A stretch of DNA of 64,000 nt from Gloeocapsopsis crepidinum LEGE 06123 (GTDB lineage: Bacteria; Cyanobacteriota; Cyanobacteriia; Cyanobacteriales; Chroococcidiopsidaceae). The DNA is taken from positions 62,001 through 126,000 of the forward strand of contig NZ_JADEWN010000006.1 in NCBI RefSeq assembly GCF_015207655.1, written 5' to 3'. A program made the translations under genes and the position numbers. Below the pieces are notes generated by a model. It was not told the DNA's origin and did no database searches. It saw only the letters and a program-made list of their open reading frames with translations. Of the stretch, positions 1 through 10,744 are shown one piece after another. Position 1 is the stretch's first letter. Each line of letters starts with the position of its first letter.

Positions 1-32
1 TGGCTCGTGCATCTTGATACAAATTTTCTACT

Positions 33-302
33 TTAATGAGCTTTTGATCCACAACTAAAATTTTTATTAATATTCTCAGCCTTTTGCCTTCTACCTTCTG
101 CCTTTCTTTGTAAAGTTTGAAATTCTAGATGTAGGATGTGGTTGGAGGTTTGCAATAACGTCATTGAATCGGCACGAATTGGTTCTAAACTTAATTCGGT
201 TTTGAGTACCTGGATATCAGATACTTGAGATGACAATAGCCAACGCACAAAATTTTGGGGATAAAGTTGAGCTAGATATTTGCAAATATTGTCATAAGCC
301 AA
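33..302 (-). pseudogene. N-terminal fragment resembling Rpn/PD-(D/E)XK transposase-like nuclease, with a repeat-derived C-terminal tail
   Basis: Translation MAYDNICKYLAQLYPQNFVRWLL...LHLEFQT resembles the N-terminus of cyanobacterial Rpn-family proteins. It then runs into a low-complexity tail (RKAEGRRQKAENIN) encoded by a ccttttgccttctaccttctgcc repeat. Confidence 0.55.
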
Positions 303-320
303 TCGCGATGTACCTTTATT

Positions 321-1085
321 TTGAAACTAGAAGCTGTGTCACCATTTTTATTCGTAACCGACTTAGATAATACCCTCGTAGGCGATGACGAAGCCCTATC
401 AACACTCAATGATAAATTGAGTCAGCATCGCCAGGAACATGGAACAAAGATCGTTTATGCTACAGGGCGATCGCCAGAACTATACCGCCTACTGACAAGC
501 GAAAAGACTCTTCTTGAACCTGATGCTTTGATTACTTCAGTGGGAACTGAAATATACCTCAACGGTAGCGACACTCCTGACTCTGGATGGAGTACAAAAA
601 TTGCTCAAGGCTGGAATCGCGATTCGATTGTGGCGGCAAGTGCGCATTTTGCTGATTTAGTTCCGCAACCTGATTCAGAACAGCGTCCGTTTAAAGTCAG
701 CTTTTTCTTAACTCAATCCGTTTTTGGTGAAGTGATTCCCCAACTAGAAACTTTGTTGCAAAACCGAGGGTTAGATGTCAAGCTGATCTACAGCACAGGT
801 CAAGATTTAGATATTTTGCCGCGCAACAGCGATAAAGGGCTAGCAGTGCAATTTCTGCGTCAACAATGGGAAATGTCCCCCGAACAAACTGTTGTGTGTG
901 GTGACTCTGGCAATGATATTGCTTTATTTTCTAGTGGACAAGAACGCGGAGTCATTGTCGGAAACGCGAGTGCAGAACTTTTAGAGTGGCATAATGCTAA
1001 TCCGGTTGACTATCGCTATCTAGCGCAAGCAGCGTGTGCGGGTGGTATTTTAGAAGGCTTACATTATTTTGGGTTCTTGGGATGA
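321..1085 (+). CDS. Sucrose-phosphate phosphatase-like HAD hydrolase (TTG start)
   Basis: HAD motif [16 protein letters not shown] and [11 protein letters not shown] motif; 254 aa. The stop overlaps the ruvA start (ATGA). Confidence 0.85.
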   Translation: MKLEAVSPFLFVTDLDNTLVGDDEALSTLNDKLSQHRQEHGTKIVYATGRSPELYRLLTSEKTLLEPDALITSVGTEIYLNGSDTPDSGWSTKIAQGWNRDSIVAASAHFADLVPQPDSEQRPFKVSFFLTQSVFGEVIPQLETLLQNRGLDVKLIYSTGQDLDILPRNSDKGLAVQFLRQQWEMSPEQTVVCGDSGNDIALFSSGQERGVIVGNASAELLEWHNANPVDYRYLAQAACAGGILEGLHYFGFLG

Positions 1086-1708
1086 TTAGTTATCTCAAAG
1101 GTGCGATCGTTGGTGTAGACAAAAGCAATAGCAATCGTGTCATTCTCACTTTAGATGTGAATCAGGTAGGTTATGACTTGCAAATTCCGGCGCGTTTTGT
1201 TGAGGAATTACCAGCAATTGGGGAAACAGTACAAGTGTTTACGCATCTACAAATGCGAGAAGAACAGCCCTTGCTATATGGTTTTGGTTCAGCCGCGCAG
1301 CGCGATTTGTTTCGTCAGCTAATTAGTGTCAGTGGTATTGGCGCCCAACTCGCGATCGCGCTACTAGATACATTAGATCTACCTGACTTAGTGCAAGCTA
1401 TTGTGAGTGGCAACACGCAGTTACTGATTCAAGCGCCAGGTGTTGGTGGCAGAACAGCAGAACGCATTTCTTTGGAGTTAAAAAAGAAGCTAGCTGATTG
1501 GCGCACGACTGCTGGAGTTGTTGCTATGACTTCTGGAGGACCTCCACCTGCAATTTTTGAAGATGTGCAAATGACACTATTAGCTTTAGGTTACAGTGCC
1601 AGTGAAGTTTCTCAAGCAATTACTGCGGTGAGTGACAGTGCGATTCTACAGCAAAACGCTAATGCTGAGGAATGGATTCGCCAGGCGATCGCGCATTTAA
1701 GCGGTTGA
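1082..1708 (+). CDS. ruvA: Holliday junction branch migration protein RuvA
   Basis: [12 protein letters not shown]..., [14 protein letters not shown] and [20 protein letters not shown] helix-hairpin-helix motifs. ATG at 1082 is the natural start rather than 1034. Confidence 0.92.
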   Translation: MISYLKGAIVGVDKSNSNRVILTLDVNQVGYDLQIPARFVEELPAIGETVQVFTHLQMREEQPLLYGFGSAAQRDLFRQLISVSGIGAQLAIALLDTLDLPDLVQAIVSGNTQLLIQAPGVGGRTAERISLELKKKLADWRTTAGVVAMTSGGPPPAIFEDVQMTLLALGYSASEVSQAITAVSDSAILQQNANAEEWIRQAIAHLSG

Positions 1709-1724
1709 AAGCATAGTAGTTAGT

Positions 1725-1862
1725 GAATAGTTTTGAGTTTTGAATTGTGAATTTTGAGTTGAAGAAGTAGGAGTTTTGAGTTTTGAATTGTGAATTGAAG
1801 AATTTTTTTAACTCTCTTAAACTCAACACTTCACGACTCATAACTCATAACTCTCTTAAACT
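1725..1862. repeat. Degenerate short tandem repeat region with complementary arms (ttttgagttttgaattgtgaatt / aactcataactcataactc)
   Basis: Direct reading; lies between convergent ruvA and the deoxyhypusine synthase-like gene. Confidence 0.7.
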
Positions 1863-1880
1863 TCCTGACCTCTGCTATAT

Positions 1881-2990
1881 CTAGCCGCTAGCGCCTACTA
1901 GTTGTGCTTGCTGATAGTCTTGCTGCAGCTTACGATACATTTCCTCGCGGCGGTCGTATAAGCGTTTTAATGAACGAGGTTTGCACTGGTTGATGACATA
2001 AGCTGTGATGATGGGTAATGCGATCGTACTGTCGGTATAGCAAACAACTGTACTGGGTAACTCTTCAGGGTCTACTTTACCCCAGCTGACAGCTTCACTC
2101 GGAGTTGCGCCAGAAAGCCCGCCAGTATCAGGTCGCGCGTCGGTAACTTGCACAAAGTAGTCGTGACCGCGTTCTTCTAAGCCTAAAACTTCGTGCAGTT
2201 GCGGTTGTGTTTGCAACAAAAAGTTCTTTGGGCTACCACCACCAATAATGACCGCAGCACTTTTCCCTTCGACACCAGCATCCCCAGACTCACGGGCACA
2301 GTAGGCGATCGCGGCAGTTTCATTTACATCAATTGCGGGATCTATTATCATATTTGACCCCGATAAAGATAATGCTGCGACGTTCATTCCAATCGAACTG
2401 TCGCCAGGAGAAGAAGTATAAATAGGAACACCGCATTCGTAGGCTGTTGCTAACAAGCAAGAATGTTCTACACCAACTTGTTTTTCGACTTCTCGGACGT
2501 ATTTACCTAACAGATTATGAAATTCAGCCGTTCCCATGCGTTTTTGAAATGGTTCGGCTTGGATAATTTTCCGAATGAAATCGTCTGTTCCCAGCAGCAC
2601 ATCATAATCAAAAATAATGTCATAAATACGGATTGTGCCTTGCTCGCGTAGTTTGACATCATCTAAGAAAGGACTGCTACTATACAACTTCATTCCTAAG
2701 CCGTAGTGCAAATCGTGGTAAAGGTTAGCGCCAGTACTGATAATCCAATCAACAAAGCCATGACGCATTAATGGTGCAAGCGCAGAAACTCCAAATCCTG
2801 CTGGAGTCATCGCGCCAGATACACTCAAGCCTACTGTCACGCCTTCTTGTAGCACTTCGCGGCTAAGTAGTTGACAAATTTCCCGTAACCTTGCTGAATT
2901 ATATGCAGTGAAGTAGTTATCAATTAAGTCTACGACACCAATATCTGATGGTATTGGTACTGGTGCAATTTTTTTGCTAGGTATTGCCAT
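1881..2990 (-). CDS. Deoxyhypusine synthase family protein (DHS-like / homospermidine synthase-like)
   Basis: [42 protein letters not shown] and the [17 protein letters not shown] motif. Likely start MAIPSKK at 2990. Confidence 0.85.
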   Translation of the reverse strand: MAIPSKKIAPVPIPSDIGVVDLIDNYFTAYNSARLREICQLLSREVLQEGVTVGLSVSGAMTPAGFGVSALAPLMRHGFVDWIISTGANLYHDLHYGLGMKLYSSSPFLDDVKLREQGTIRIYDIIFDYDVLLGTDDFIRKIIQAEPFQKRMGTAEFHNLLGKYVREVEKQVGVEHSCLLATAYECGVPIYTSSPGDSSIGMNVAALSLSGSNMIIDPAIDVNETAAIAYCARESGDAGVEGKSAAVIIGGGSPKNFLLQTQPQLHEVLGLEERGHDYFVQVTDARPDTGGLSGATPSEAVSWGKVDPEELPSTVVCYTDSTIALPIITAYVINQCKPRSLKRLYDRREEMYRKLQQDYQQAQLVGASG

Positions 2991-3108
2991 GATTTCACTC
3001 CCATTGATGGATCGCCCCGATCTAATGTAGCTAGGTTTTGGCAACTAGTGAGCTATTTCGATCTCGACGTGCCACTTATATCGGTGACAAAGTAATTCGG
3101 TGGCGATG

Positions 3109-3939
3109 TCATTCATCACGATCGTTGGCAAATGTTTTGAATTCGATGGCATCGTGACTACAAAAGAGGCGAACATCGCGGTGATTGATCGATAGTGTGT
3201 GTAGCTGTGCTTGATTGTGAAGCCGCGCTTTGCGATCTACCTCCATCATCGACTGATAAACTCGTAGCCCTGGCGTGCAGTGTCGATTTAAGGCATCCAT
3301 CTCGTGTCGGTAGAAGTAGGCATCGCCTGCATGTAAAAGCCAGCCGTCCGGTGTTTGAATGGCAATGCCAGCATGACCCCGCGTGTGACCCGTTAGCGGA
3401 ATCAGCAGAATTTCTGGTGGCAATCCAGCAAGATCGCGGACTGCCTCAAATCCATACCAAGGTTCGCCCCCTGCCGTATAGTATTGCCAGTGTTTAACTT
3501 CATCCCACTGCTGTGACCGATAACGCCGACTTGCGATGAAACCATGCCGATCTTGGGCTGCCTCAATCTCAGTCTGCATGACATGTACTGTTGCTTCAGG
3601 GAAATCTTCTAAACCGCCTGCATGGTCGAAATCGAGGTGAGTTAGCACAATGTGGCGCACGTCATTAGCAGAAAATCCCAGATCCTTAATTTGTGCGATC
3701 GCCGTATATTTACGATCAAACTGGATATTATTAAACTGGACGAAAAACGGACTCAGCCGCGAGTAAGGCGACTGGACATCACGCAAGCCAAAGCCAGTAT
3801 CAACTAGAACAAGTCCCTGATTCGTCTCAATCAGCAGACAGTGGCAGACAAGGTGAGAGAATAAGCCACGGCTAAAGCCATCGAAAAGTGCGCCGCCGAT
3901 TGGGCACATACAGCCGCAGTTGAGATGATGAATGTGCAT
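3109..3939 (-). CDS. MBL-fold metallo-hydrolase
   Basis: HLDFDHAGGLEDFP motif (HxDxDH) and later GHTRGHAGI and LLHAGDAYF. Confidence 0.85.
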   Translation of the reverse strand: MHIHHLNCGCMCPIGGALFDGFSRGLFSHLVCHCLLIETNQGLVLVDTGFGLRDVQSPYSRLSPFFVQFNNIQFDRKYTAIAQIKDLGFSANDVRHIVLTHLDFDHAGGLEDFPEATVHVMQTEIEAAQDRHGFIASRRYRSQQWDEVKHWQYYTAGGEPWYGFEAVRDLAGLPPEILLIPLTGHTRGHAGIAIQTPDGWLLHAGDAYFYRHEMDALNRHCTPGLRVYQSMMEVDRKARLHNQAQLHTLSINHRDVRLFCSHDAIEFKTFANDRDE

Positions 3940-3981
3940 AAGTAGTTTGTGTGCCAGTTATTTGAGCGAAATATGAGTTCA

Positions 3982-4314
3982 TCACAGCAGCACAGGTTGA
4001 GCGTCGATGCGAATGCGAAAGAGCGTGTAGGCTTTTTGACGCAGGTCTTTTCCCTTTTGATACTTCGCCTGACGGTGCAACTGGTTGGCGGTGACGTAGA
4101 GGTAGCCATTGGTGACAACTGAAAGCGTATCTGTCCACATCAAACGTGGGACATGTAGTACTGTTTCCCATTCTCCTTGAGTAGAACGCCAGAGAATTGC
4201 TTGATACTCATAATTGGTAGCATTGACTAACCACTCTTCCATGTCTCCTAGATCTAGATCGCGAACAAGTCCGGTAGCTTCAGGTAAATCACTTGTTGGC
4301 TGAACCTGGCTCAT
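3982..4314 (-). pseudogene. C-terminal remnant of an L-dopachrome tautomerase-related / major royal jelly protein-like family
   Basis: ILWRSTQGEWETVLHVPRLMWTDTLSVVTNGYLYVTANQLHRQAKYQKGKDLRQKAYTLFRIRID resembles the C-terminal end of this beta-propeller family; only 110 aa remain. Confidence 0.5.
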
Positions 4315-5086
4315 TGAGCTTGCGGTTCATCTCAGCTGTCACTGTATCCGGTAAGATAGTGCCAATCGCGCCTTGAACTTTCGTCTTCAGCGATTCTGCT
4401 AAGGTTGCATCTTTACCTGCCATTAAAGCCTCAAATCCTTGCTTTGCGACTTCAGCTGGATTGTCCTTTTTATCCGCACCCACTTTCGTATCATCTAGAC
4501 CCGCACGGTGGAAGAAGTTAGTCTCAGTGGCTCCAGGCATGAGTGCAGTAACAGTGACACCCGTATCCTTTAACTCGTTGCGAATCGCTTCGGAAAACGA
4601 ATGAACGAATGCCTTAGATGCCGCATAAACTGCTTGGAACGGACTGGGCATTTGGGAAACGATCGACGACGTAAAAAGAATTTTTCCGGCACCGCGATCA
4701 ACCATATCTTTCACTACTCGTTTAGCCAGATGAACCGTTGACGCAACGTTCAGCTCGACCAAATTCAGTTCTTCCTGTAAATCGGTTTTAGTGAACTCGC
4801 CACCGACACCGACACCCGCATTGATCGCGATCGCATCTATAGGTCGTCCCGTCGCCTGAATCTGTTTATAGAGCGTCTCGACACCATCATAAGTGGCAAG
4901 ATCCGCCTGCACTGTCTCGACCTTGGCACCCAATTCCTCGAAAGCTTGAGCCGCTTCATTGATGCTTGAACCTGTAGCTGTAACTAAAAGATCAAAACCA
5001 TTTTGGGCGAACTGTTTAGCGAGTTCATAGCCAATACCGCTGGAAGCACCCGTCACGACAGCCAAGGGTCGGGTTAACGAATCCAT
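4289..5086 (-). CDS. SDR family NAD(P)-dependent oxidoreductase
   Basis: TGASSGIGYELAKQFA Rossmann motif, NAGVG, YAASKAFVHSFSEA (YxxxK). Confidence 0.9.
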   Translation of the reverse strand: MDSLTRPLAVVTGASSGIGYELAKQFAQNGFDLLVTATGSSINEAAQAFEELGAKVETVQADLATYDGVETLYKQIQATGRPIDAIAINAGVGVGGEFTKTDLQEELNLVELNVASTVHLAKRVVKDMVDRGAGKILFTSSIVSQMPSPFQAVYAASKAFVHSFSEAIRNELKDTGVTVTALMPGATETNFFHRAGLDDTKVGADKKDNPAEVAKQGFEALMAGKDATLAESLKTKVQGAIGTILPDTVTAEMNRKLNEPGSANK

Positions 5087-5408
5087 AACTATGTAAACTC
5101 CTATTACTCAACGATTATTTGCCACAGCAAGTCTCATGTTCGCTGTTGACTCTTACAAAGTTAGGATGGCAGATAGGTGGTTACGTCTTTCTCAGGATTG
5201 ATTGCTCGTGAACTTAACTAGCAAAAGCAGGAGTTGGGCGATCGCGTAATGCCGAGGCAACGGCTACGAGATTTGCGGCGGCTGCCTCTCCAGATTTTTG
5301 TGACCACTTATGTTTGTCATTTATTTGTAGATAGGACTCTCCTGAACCTGGATCTTTATCATTACAAATGAAGACAAAATATAGTTGTAATTTGATTATT
5401 TTAGAAGT

Positions 5409-6086
5409 ATGACAATTAAGACCTCCACGAATCTAAATCCAGATGTAGAAGCTGAACGCTTGAATCAAGAAGCAACGGCTTCATCACTAACGGAAGAACA
5501 ATATCAGCGCAAAATGCAGCGGCGTAAAGAAGTGCAAGAAAAGCGCGTCGCCCAAGCATCACAAGAAAAAGGCTTAATTATTGTTAATACTGGTAACGGT
5601 AAAGGAAAAACAACAGCAGCGCTAGGGATGGTATTGCGATCGCTTGGTCATGGATATAAAGTAGCAATTGTCCAATTTATTAAAGGAGCTTGGGAACCTG
5701 CAGAGAAAGCAGTTCTCAGTCGCTGGGCAGATCAGTTACAATTCTATGCAATGGGTGAAGGATTTACTTGGGAAACTCAAAACCGCGAACGTGATATCCA
5801 AAAAGCTAATGAAGCATGGGAAATTGCGTTAAACTGCATCTGTAATCCTGACTTGAGATTAGTACTGTTAGATGAAGTGAATGTTGCCCTGAAATTAGGT
5901 TTTTTGAGTGTTGACACAGTGCTAGCAGGTCTAGAGCAAAAGCCAAGTGATTCCCACATAATTTTGACAGGGAGAGGCGCACCAGCGGTTTTAATTGAAC
6001 GCGCTGACTTGGTAACTGAAATGACGCTAGTCAAGCATCCTTTTCGCGAACAAGGTGTCAAAGCCCAACCAGGAATTGAGTTTTAA
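5409..6086 (+). CDS. cobO: Cob(I)yrinic acid a,c-diamide adenosyltransferase
   Basis: GLIIVNTGNGKGKTTAALGMVLRSLGHG P-loop, VQFIKGAW, LLDEVNVAL, GRGAP. Confidence 0.9.
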   Translation: MTIKTSTNLNPDVEAERLNQEATASSLTEEQYQRKMQRRKEVQEKRVAQASQEKGLIIVNTGNGKGKTTAALGMVLRSLGHGYKVAIVQFIKGAWEPAEKAVLSRWADQLQFYAMGEGFTWETQNRERDIQKANEAWEIALNCICNPDLRLVLLDEVNVALKLGFLSVDTVLAGLEQKPSDSHIILTGRGAPAVLIERADLVTEMTLVKHPFREQGVKAQPGIEF

Positions 6087-6251
6087 CATGAGCAATAAGC
6101 AATTAGCTTTGTATCTGTGATATAGATGGCAACACTCAACATAGTTGGAACACTATCGCAACTCAGAACAATTGCCCCAACTAACTTTTAGCCTTGAACC
6201 CGAAGGTTTGTGTTAGCGTCTCTAACCTCTGAGTCCTAAGTTCTATTGTAC

Positions 6252-6824
6252 TTAGTTGGAATAGTAATTTTGACAAGTTTGGAGAATTTGGCGATCGCCA
6301 GTACTCACTTCAGGCAGTTGATAATATTCTTGCAAGGCAACAGCGTAAGGATAAGCGATCGCATCAAATTCTTCTCCAATTCTTGGTTTATCACCCGCAG
6401 TAGCAATTTGTTGCGGTTGCGCTGCTGTATCTTCGTCAGCAGAGGGCGCATTAGCAACCATTAAAGCGAGTTCACCTAAGTTGATATTGCCAGAAAAACA
6501 ACTAAACTCTGAATAAGGTAAGTAAAATGCCCCAATTACCTTACCTTGATGCAATTCAAACACCATATATTCTTGCCCAATTTGCTGCGGTTGTGGTGCT
6601 CTGCCGTATAAGTATACGCCGTCTTGCTGTGGTAGTTTTCCTCGCAAGGCTGGAAACGTATCTTTACCTGAAATATTGACGTTATTTCTGCCTGGTGAGG
6701 CAGCGATCGCAGAAGGCATTAACCCTGGCATAACTTCACTCGTAAAAATGCCCATTCCTAGGAGCAAACTAGCCAGTGGAACTTGTAATAACAAACTACA
6801 TAATGATGATAATTTATTAATCAT
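6252..6824 (-). CDS. Hypothetical secreted protein
   Basis: 190 aa ORF with an N-terminal hydrophobic segment/signal-like sequence ending near AIAA; no family recognised. Confidence 0.6.
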   Translation of the reverse strand: MINKLSSLCSLLLQVPLASLLLGMGIFTSEVMPGLMPSAIAASPGRNNVNISGKDTFPALRGKLPQQDGVYLYGRAPQPQQIGQEYMVFELHQGKVIGAFYLPYSEFSCFSGNINLGELALMVANAPSADEDTAAQPQQIATAGDKPRIGEEFDAIAYPYAVALQEYYQLPEVSTGDRQILQTCQNYYSN

Positions 6825-7151
6825 TAGATTAAAGTGGGGGCATTATCCTGCGTTACTTAAAGCATAGCTAATTAGTTATATACAATTATTCCTTCGCAAG
6901 TTGGACTTTATTTTTAACAGAACTTAATCATGAAACGAAGATAATCTTCTTGTAGTAGGTAGACAAAAGCCGAGGCAATAGGTTATCTGTTATTTCTACA
7001 GAAGTTATTAACGCTTTTCCAGAAAAACGTTATCCTACTGCTAAATTCAGTTATTAGCGCGTGATATTAAGTCTAGGCTTCCTCGTTGTGTAATTTTAGG
7101 ATTTTGAATGGTGGGTAAGGCTAAATATTATCTACTTGCAATCCGACTCTC

Positions 7152-8066
7152 TTAGTTTTTCATTAAAGTATATGCACCACTGATATTTGGCAGAGGATCT
7201 TGCGAATATAGTGTGTCCAGTCCAAAAAGACTCAGAATCTCTATTGCCCTTTCTAGTTGCTCGTCTGTAATGTATTTTTTCCAACTATCAACTACATTAC
7301 CTGTAGTAATAATCGCACTTTCTTGCCGACTTGTCGCAGAAGGCTTATTAAGAATTGCAAAGACTGTGTCATCAAATTTTTTGCCTAAAAATGTAAATAA
7401 ACGTTCAATTTCTGCTTTAGGCTCTTTACAAAAATTTTCGTAGAAAGCTAGATGAATCTCTTGTGGAGCAAACTGTTTTAAAGGAACATAATTTTCTAAG
7501 CACCAGAGAAATATCTGCTTTTCAAAATCAGTTTTGGCTGCTATGATTTCCTGCTTAAATGGTTGTAAAAAATCTTCGACTAATTCTGGTTGTGCTAACA
7601 GTTCATCTAAATGATTACCCCAGCCCAAGTGAAGTTTAGAGTTGACAACAGCACATGGATGCCTAAACAATAAGATGATGGGAACCTCTGGAAAGTTGCG
7701 GTGTAGCCATTTCAATAAAAAATTTGCTCTAATATCTTTAATCATTCGTTTTTGACAAAATACTTTTTTATTAAACTGGTCCGTCCACCGATTTTTGATT
7801 TTTCCAGATAATATAGCTTTTGTCGGTTGAAGAAACTCTTGGTGTTGGTTATCTGGTCTTAAATATTGTCGATATCTAAAATGCTCAACTAGCTCTACTT
7901 TATAGGGATGAAAAGGCTCAAATATATCTCGATAATCATTATTATAGTTGATAATAGAAGAAACCCAGGTTGTGCCACTTCTACCAGTTCCTGCTAGAAA
8001 AATTGCTTGTCTGTAATCTGAATTTAGCTCTAAAAAAAGTTTTTTTTCACGACTATTTTTTAACAT
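7152..8066 (-). CDS. Sulfotransferase domain protein
   Basis: QAIFLAGTGRSGTTWVSSIIN (5'-PSB-type loop) and VPIILLFRHPCAVVNSKL (3'-PB-type). Confidence 0.85.
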   Translation of the reverse strand: MLKNSREKKLFLELNSDYRQAIFLAGTGRSGTTWVSSIINYNNDYRDIFEPFHPYKVELVEHFRYRQYLRPDNQHQEFLQPTKAILSGKIKNRWTDQFNKKVFCQKRMIKDIRANFLLKWLHRNFPEVPIILLFRHPCAVVNSKLHLGWGNHLDELLAQPELVEDFLQPFKQEIIAAKTDFEKQIFLWCLENYVPLKQFAPQEIHLAFYENFCKEPKAEIERLFTFLGKKFDDTVFAILNKPSATSRQESAIITTGNVVDSWKKYITDEQLERAIEILSLFGLDTLYSQDPLPNISGAYTLMKN

Positions 8067-8080
8067 TTTTATGAATAAAT

Positions 8081-9310
8081 TTATGTATTTTTAACCAATT
8101 GATTATAAAGTTCAAGATAGCGTTTTGCTTGTAATTCTAGAGGGTATTCAGAAAGTGCGATCGCCCGACAATTGTGCCGCATCTGTTCGCGCAGATTTTG
8201 CTCCTCTAGCAGGTATACAATACCATCACAGAGATCTTGGGCATTCTCTGGCTTGGCTAAGTAACCTGTTATACCTGGGCGTACCAAGTCAGGAACACCA
8301 CCAATTTTGCAAGAAATCATCGGCGTACCACAAGCTATACTCTCTTGTAACGTTAAGGGTAAATTATCTGCTCGTGTAGGAAAAACAAACAAATCAGCAG
8401 CAGAATAAGCGATTGTTTTTGATTCGTCACTGGTAAGATAACCCAAATCGATTGTTGCCATTCCTACAGTTTGAGCAATTGCTGCACCACTATTACCAAA
8501 GATTAACAGCACAGTTTCTGCTTTCAATCCACCCGGTAAGTTTTGTAATGCTTGTGCTAGTAAATCTCCACCCTTACGACGTTCTGTCAGGCTATCAGCA
8601 CCAAACATAAGGACTTTTTTACCTCTTGGTATACCTAAGTGCGCTCTACACTGTTCTGGATCGAGAGGTTGATAGGCTTGGGTATCAATGCCATAAGGGA
8701 TATGGTGAATTGGAAAGCGATTGAGGATACTTTGCTTAGCTTGTTCGTATAGCCATCGGCTAGGAGTAGCTACAGTTAAATTTGACTGACTATAAATCCA
8801 ATTTTTTAATCTCCATTCTAAGCGAGTGTTATCTTTTTCAATTTTTGGATAAACATCAGGATAAGGGCATTTTCCGCAGCCAGTTTTCCAGCGATCGCAG
8901 TCGTAACTATATGTACAATGTCCTGTAAAACTCCACATATCATGGAGTGTAAACACAGCAGGTTTATCTTTTGTTAAAGATGATATTGCTAAGTAGTTAA
9001 AATATCCTGTATGCAAGTTATGGAAGTTAATAATATCAGCATTTTTATAGACACTATTTTTAGGAATATTAAATGTATTCAAAAAGTGTAAGTAATTTAG
9101 TCCCAAAGGCTTAGTTAAACGAAGATATAACTGCCTTTCGATATATGTCTTTTTAGCCGGAGTCGTCGTTATGCGATCGCTGTTGCTTTGAGCATTCCCC
9201 ACTAACAGGTGTGAATCTACTCCTTGAGCAAGTAAACCTTGGTGCAGTCTGTAGCCTGCAATTGCGGCTCCCCCACTAATATCAGATTGATTAATATGTA
9301 ATACATTCAT
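8081..9310 (-). CDS. Glycosyltransferase family 4
   Basis: GGAAIAGYRLHQGLL N-terminus; FPTRADNLPLTLQESIACGTPMIS C-terminal GT-B motif. Confidence 0.88.
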   Translation of the reverse strand: MNVLHINQSDISGGAAIAGYRLHQGLLAQGVDSHLLVGNAQSNSDRITTTPAKKTYIERQLYLRLTKPLGLNYLHFLNTFNIPKNSVYKNADIINFHNLHTGYFNYLAISSLTKDKPAVFTLHDMWSFTGHCTYSYDCDRWKTGCGKCPYPDVYPKIEKDNTRLEWRLKNWIYSQSNLTVATPSRWLYEQAKQSILNRFPIHHIPYGIDTQAYQPLDPEQCRAHLGIPRGKKVLMFGADSLTERRKGGDLLAQALQNLPGGLKAETVLLIFGNSGAAIAQTVGMATIDLGYLTSDESKTIAYSAADLFVFPTRADNLPLTLQESIACGTPMISCKIGGVPDLVRPGITGYLAKPENAQDLCDGIVYLLEEQNLREQMRHNCRAIALSEYPLELQAKRYLELYNQLVKNT

Positions 9311-10521
9311 TTTTGATCAGGTGAAGTCCTATGATGAACTAATACTTGTTGAAAAAATAATTCATAACTTTTAACACAATTTTCTATATTAAACTTCTCA
9401 AAAGCTTGTTGTGCAATTTGAGAATGCTGATTGAGTAGAGCGGGATTGTTTATATATTGCAGCATGGCATGAGCGATAGAAGACACATTTGCTTTACCTG
9501 CTTGAGTTTTAATAGTAAAACCCGCAGTTTGAGCGTTATGTATCATCATTTCAGGGATTCCGCCAATCTCAGTTGCGATCGCTGGTTTGCCGAAAGATAA
9601 ATACTCAATAATCGAATAAGGAAGACTTTCACCGTCAAAATATGTCGGCAAAACCCCAACATCAAAACATTCTATCCAGTCATTAGGATCAGCAGAGTAG
9701 CCAACAAAGTGTATTTTATCAGCCATGTCATTAAGCGATGCTTTGAGATTTCTGAGATATTCGCTGTCACCAACCAAAATTAAATGAGCTTCTCGTTGAG
9801 TTGCGTGTAGCACCTGCTGAAATGCTTGAATTAACTCTGCCCAACCTTTTTCCTGAATTCCTCTAGCAACCATACCAAATACGAGAGCATCTTTCGGTAT
9901 CTTTAGTTTCTCTCGCCCAGAGATCGTCTTTTGTGGTTGAGGTAGTGCCACACCGTTATAAATCTTTTTTATAGGCAGATTACTCGTCGCATATGGTGCT
10001 ATTGCTGTCGCATTATCTTCTGATAGAACAACAATTCCATTAATTCTATTGAAGATTTTTTGAGTACTACTGCGATCGCTGAGTTGTTGCTCGATCACGT
10101 ATTTATAGTCACCGTGATCTGTCACAACAACTGGAGTTGATACTTGTATATTCTCTACAACAAATTTATCTGCATGATATAAATGACTATTAATTAAATC
10201 TACTTTTATTTGTTTCAGAATAAATTGAAAATGCAGCTTTCTTAATTTTTCTCTAATTTTTACTTTTTTACCTGTTTTCGCTATTAAACGCTCTAATTTT
10301 GTCAAAGCTTGATTTAGTAAATTCGGTGAGGAAGGAGGAAAGAAAGATATTACTTTGACATTATCAGGAAATCTATCAACTAAAGTATTGTCAGCAATTG
10401 GAAAAAAATTACAGTTATAAACATATACAGTATGATGCTTTGCTAAAGCACTTGCTAACCTAATAACAAAAGTTTGCGCACCTCCGGTCATTAAGTGAGA
10501 AATGGTAATAAGAATTTTCAT
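9307..10521 (-). CDS. Glycosyltransferase family 4
   Basis: MKILITISHLMTGGAQTFVIRLASAL; LPTYFDGESLPYSIIEYLSFGKPAIATEIGGIPEM. Start MKILI at 10521. 4-nt overlap with the downstream gene. Confidence 0.88.
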   Translation of the reverse strand: MKILITISHLMTGGAQTFVIRLASALAKHHTVYVYNCNFFPIADNTLVDRFPDNVKVISFFPPSSPNLLNQALTKLERLIAKTGKKVKIREKLRKLHFQFILKQIKVDLINSHLYHADKFVVENIQVSTPVVVTDHGDYKYVIEQQLSDRSSTQKIFNRINGIVVLSEDNATAIAPYATSNLPIKKIYNGVALPQPQKTISGREKLKIPKDALVFGMVARGIQEKGWAELIQAFQQVLHATQREAHLILVGDSEYLRNLKASLNDMADKIHFVGYSADPNDWIECFDVGVLPTYFDGESLPYSIIEYLSFGKPAIATEIGGIPEMMIHNAQTAGFTIKTQAGKANVSSIAHAMLQYINNPALLNQHSQIAQQAFEKFNIENCVKSYELFFQQVLVHHRTSPDQK

Positions 10522-10744
10522 ATTTAGCAAGATTCAGGATTCAGAGGATGCTTTGCAGACCTACTTTCAGAATTAAATTGAGTTAGATTAATGCTTCCGA
10601 TCTTCTATAATGTTTTAACTTGATTGACCATTGTGTTACTAAGTCAAAAAGTAGAATAAACTTGAATATTTAAAGCTATTCAGTTCAAATTGATTGTAAA
10701 ACGTAGTAGAACTTGGTAATTAGGCAATAGAAATCAGCTTTTAC

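Noticed and set aside
1659-1841. 60-aa minus-strand ORF over the repeat between ruvA and the DHS-like gene
   Set aside because: It is made of the tandem repeat (FNSQFKTQNSYFFNSKFTIQNSKLF) and is not a credible gene.
3831-4171. Overlapping minus-strand ORFs 3831-4118 and 3872-4171
   Set aside because: They cross the MBL gene and the propeller remnant in other frames, with no recognisable domain.
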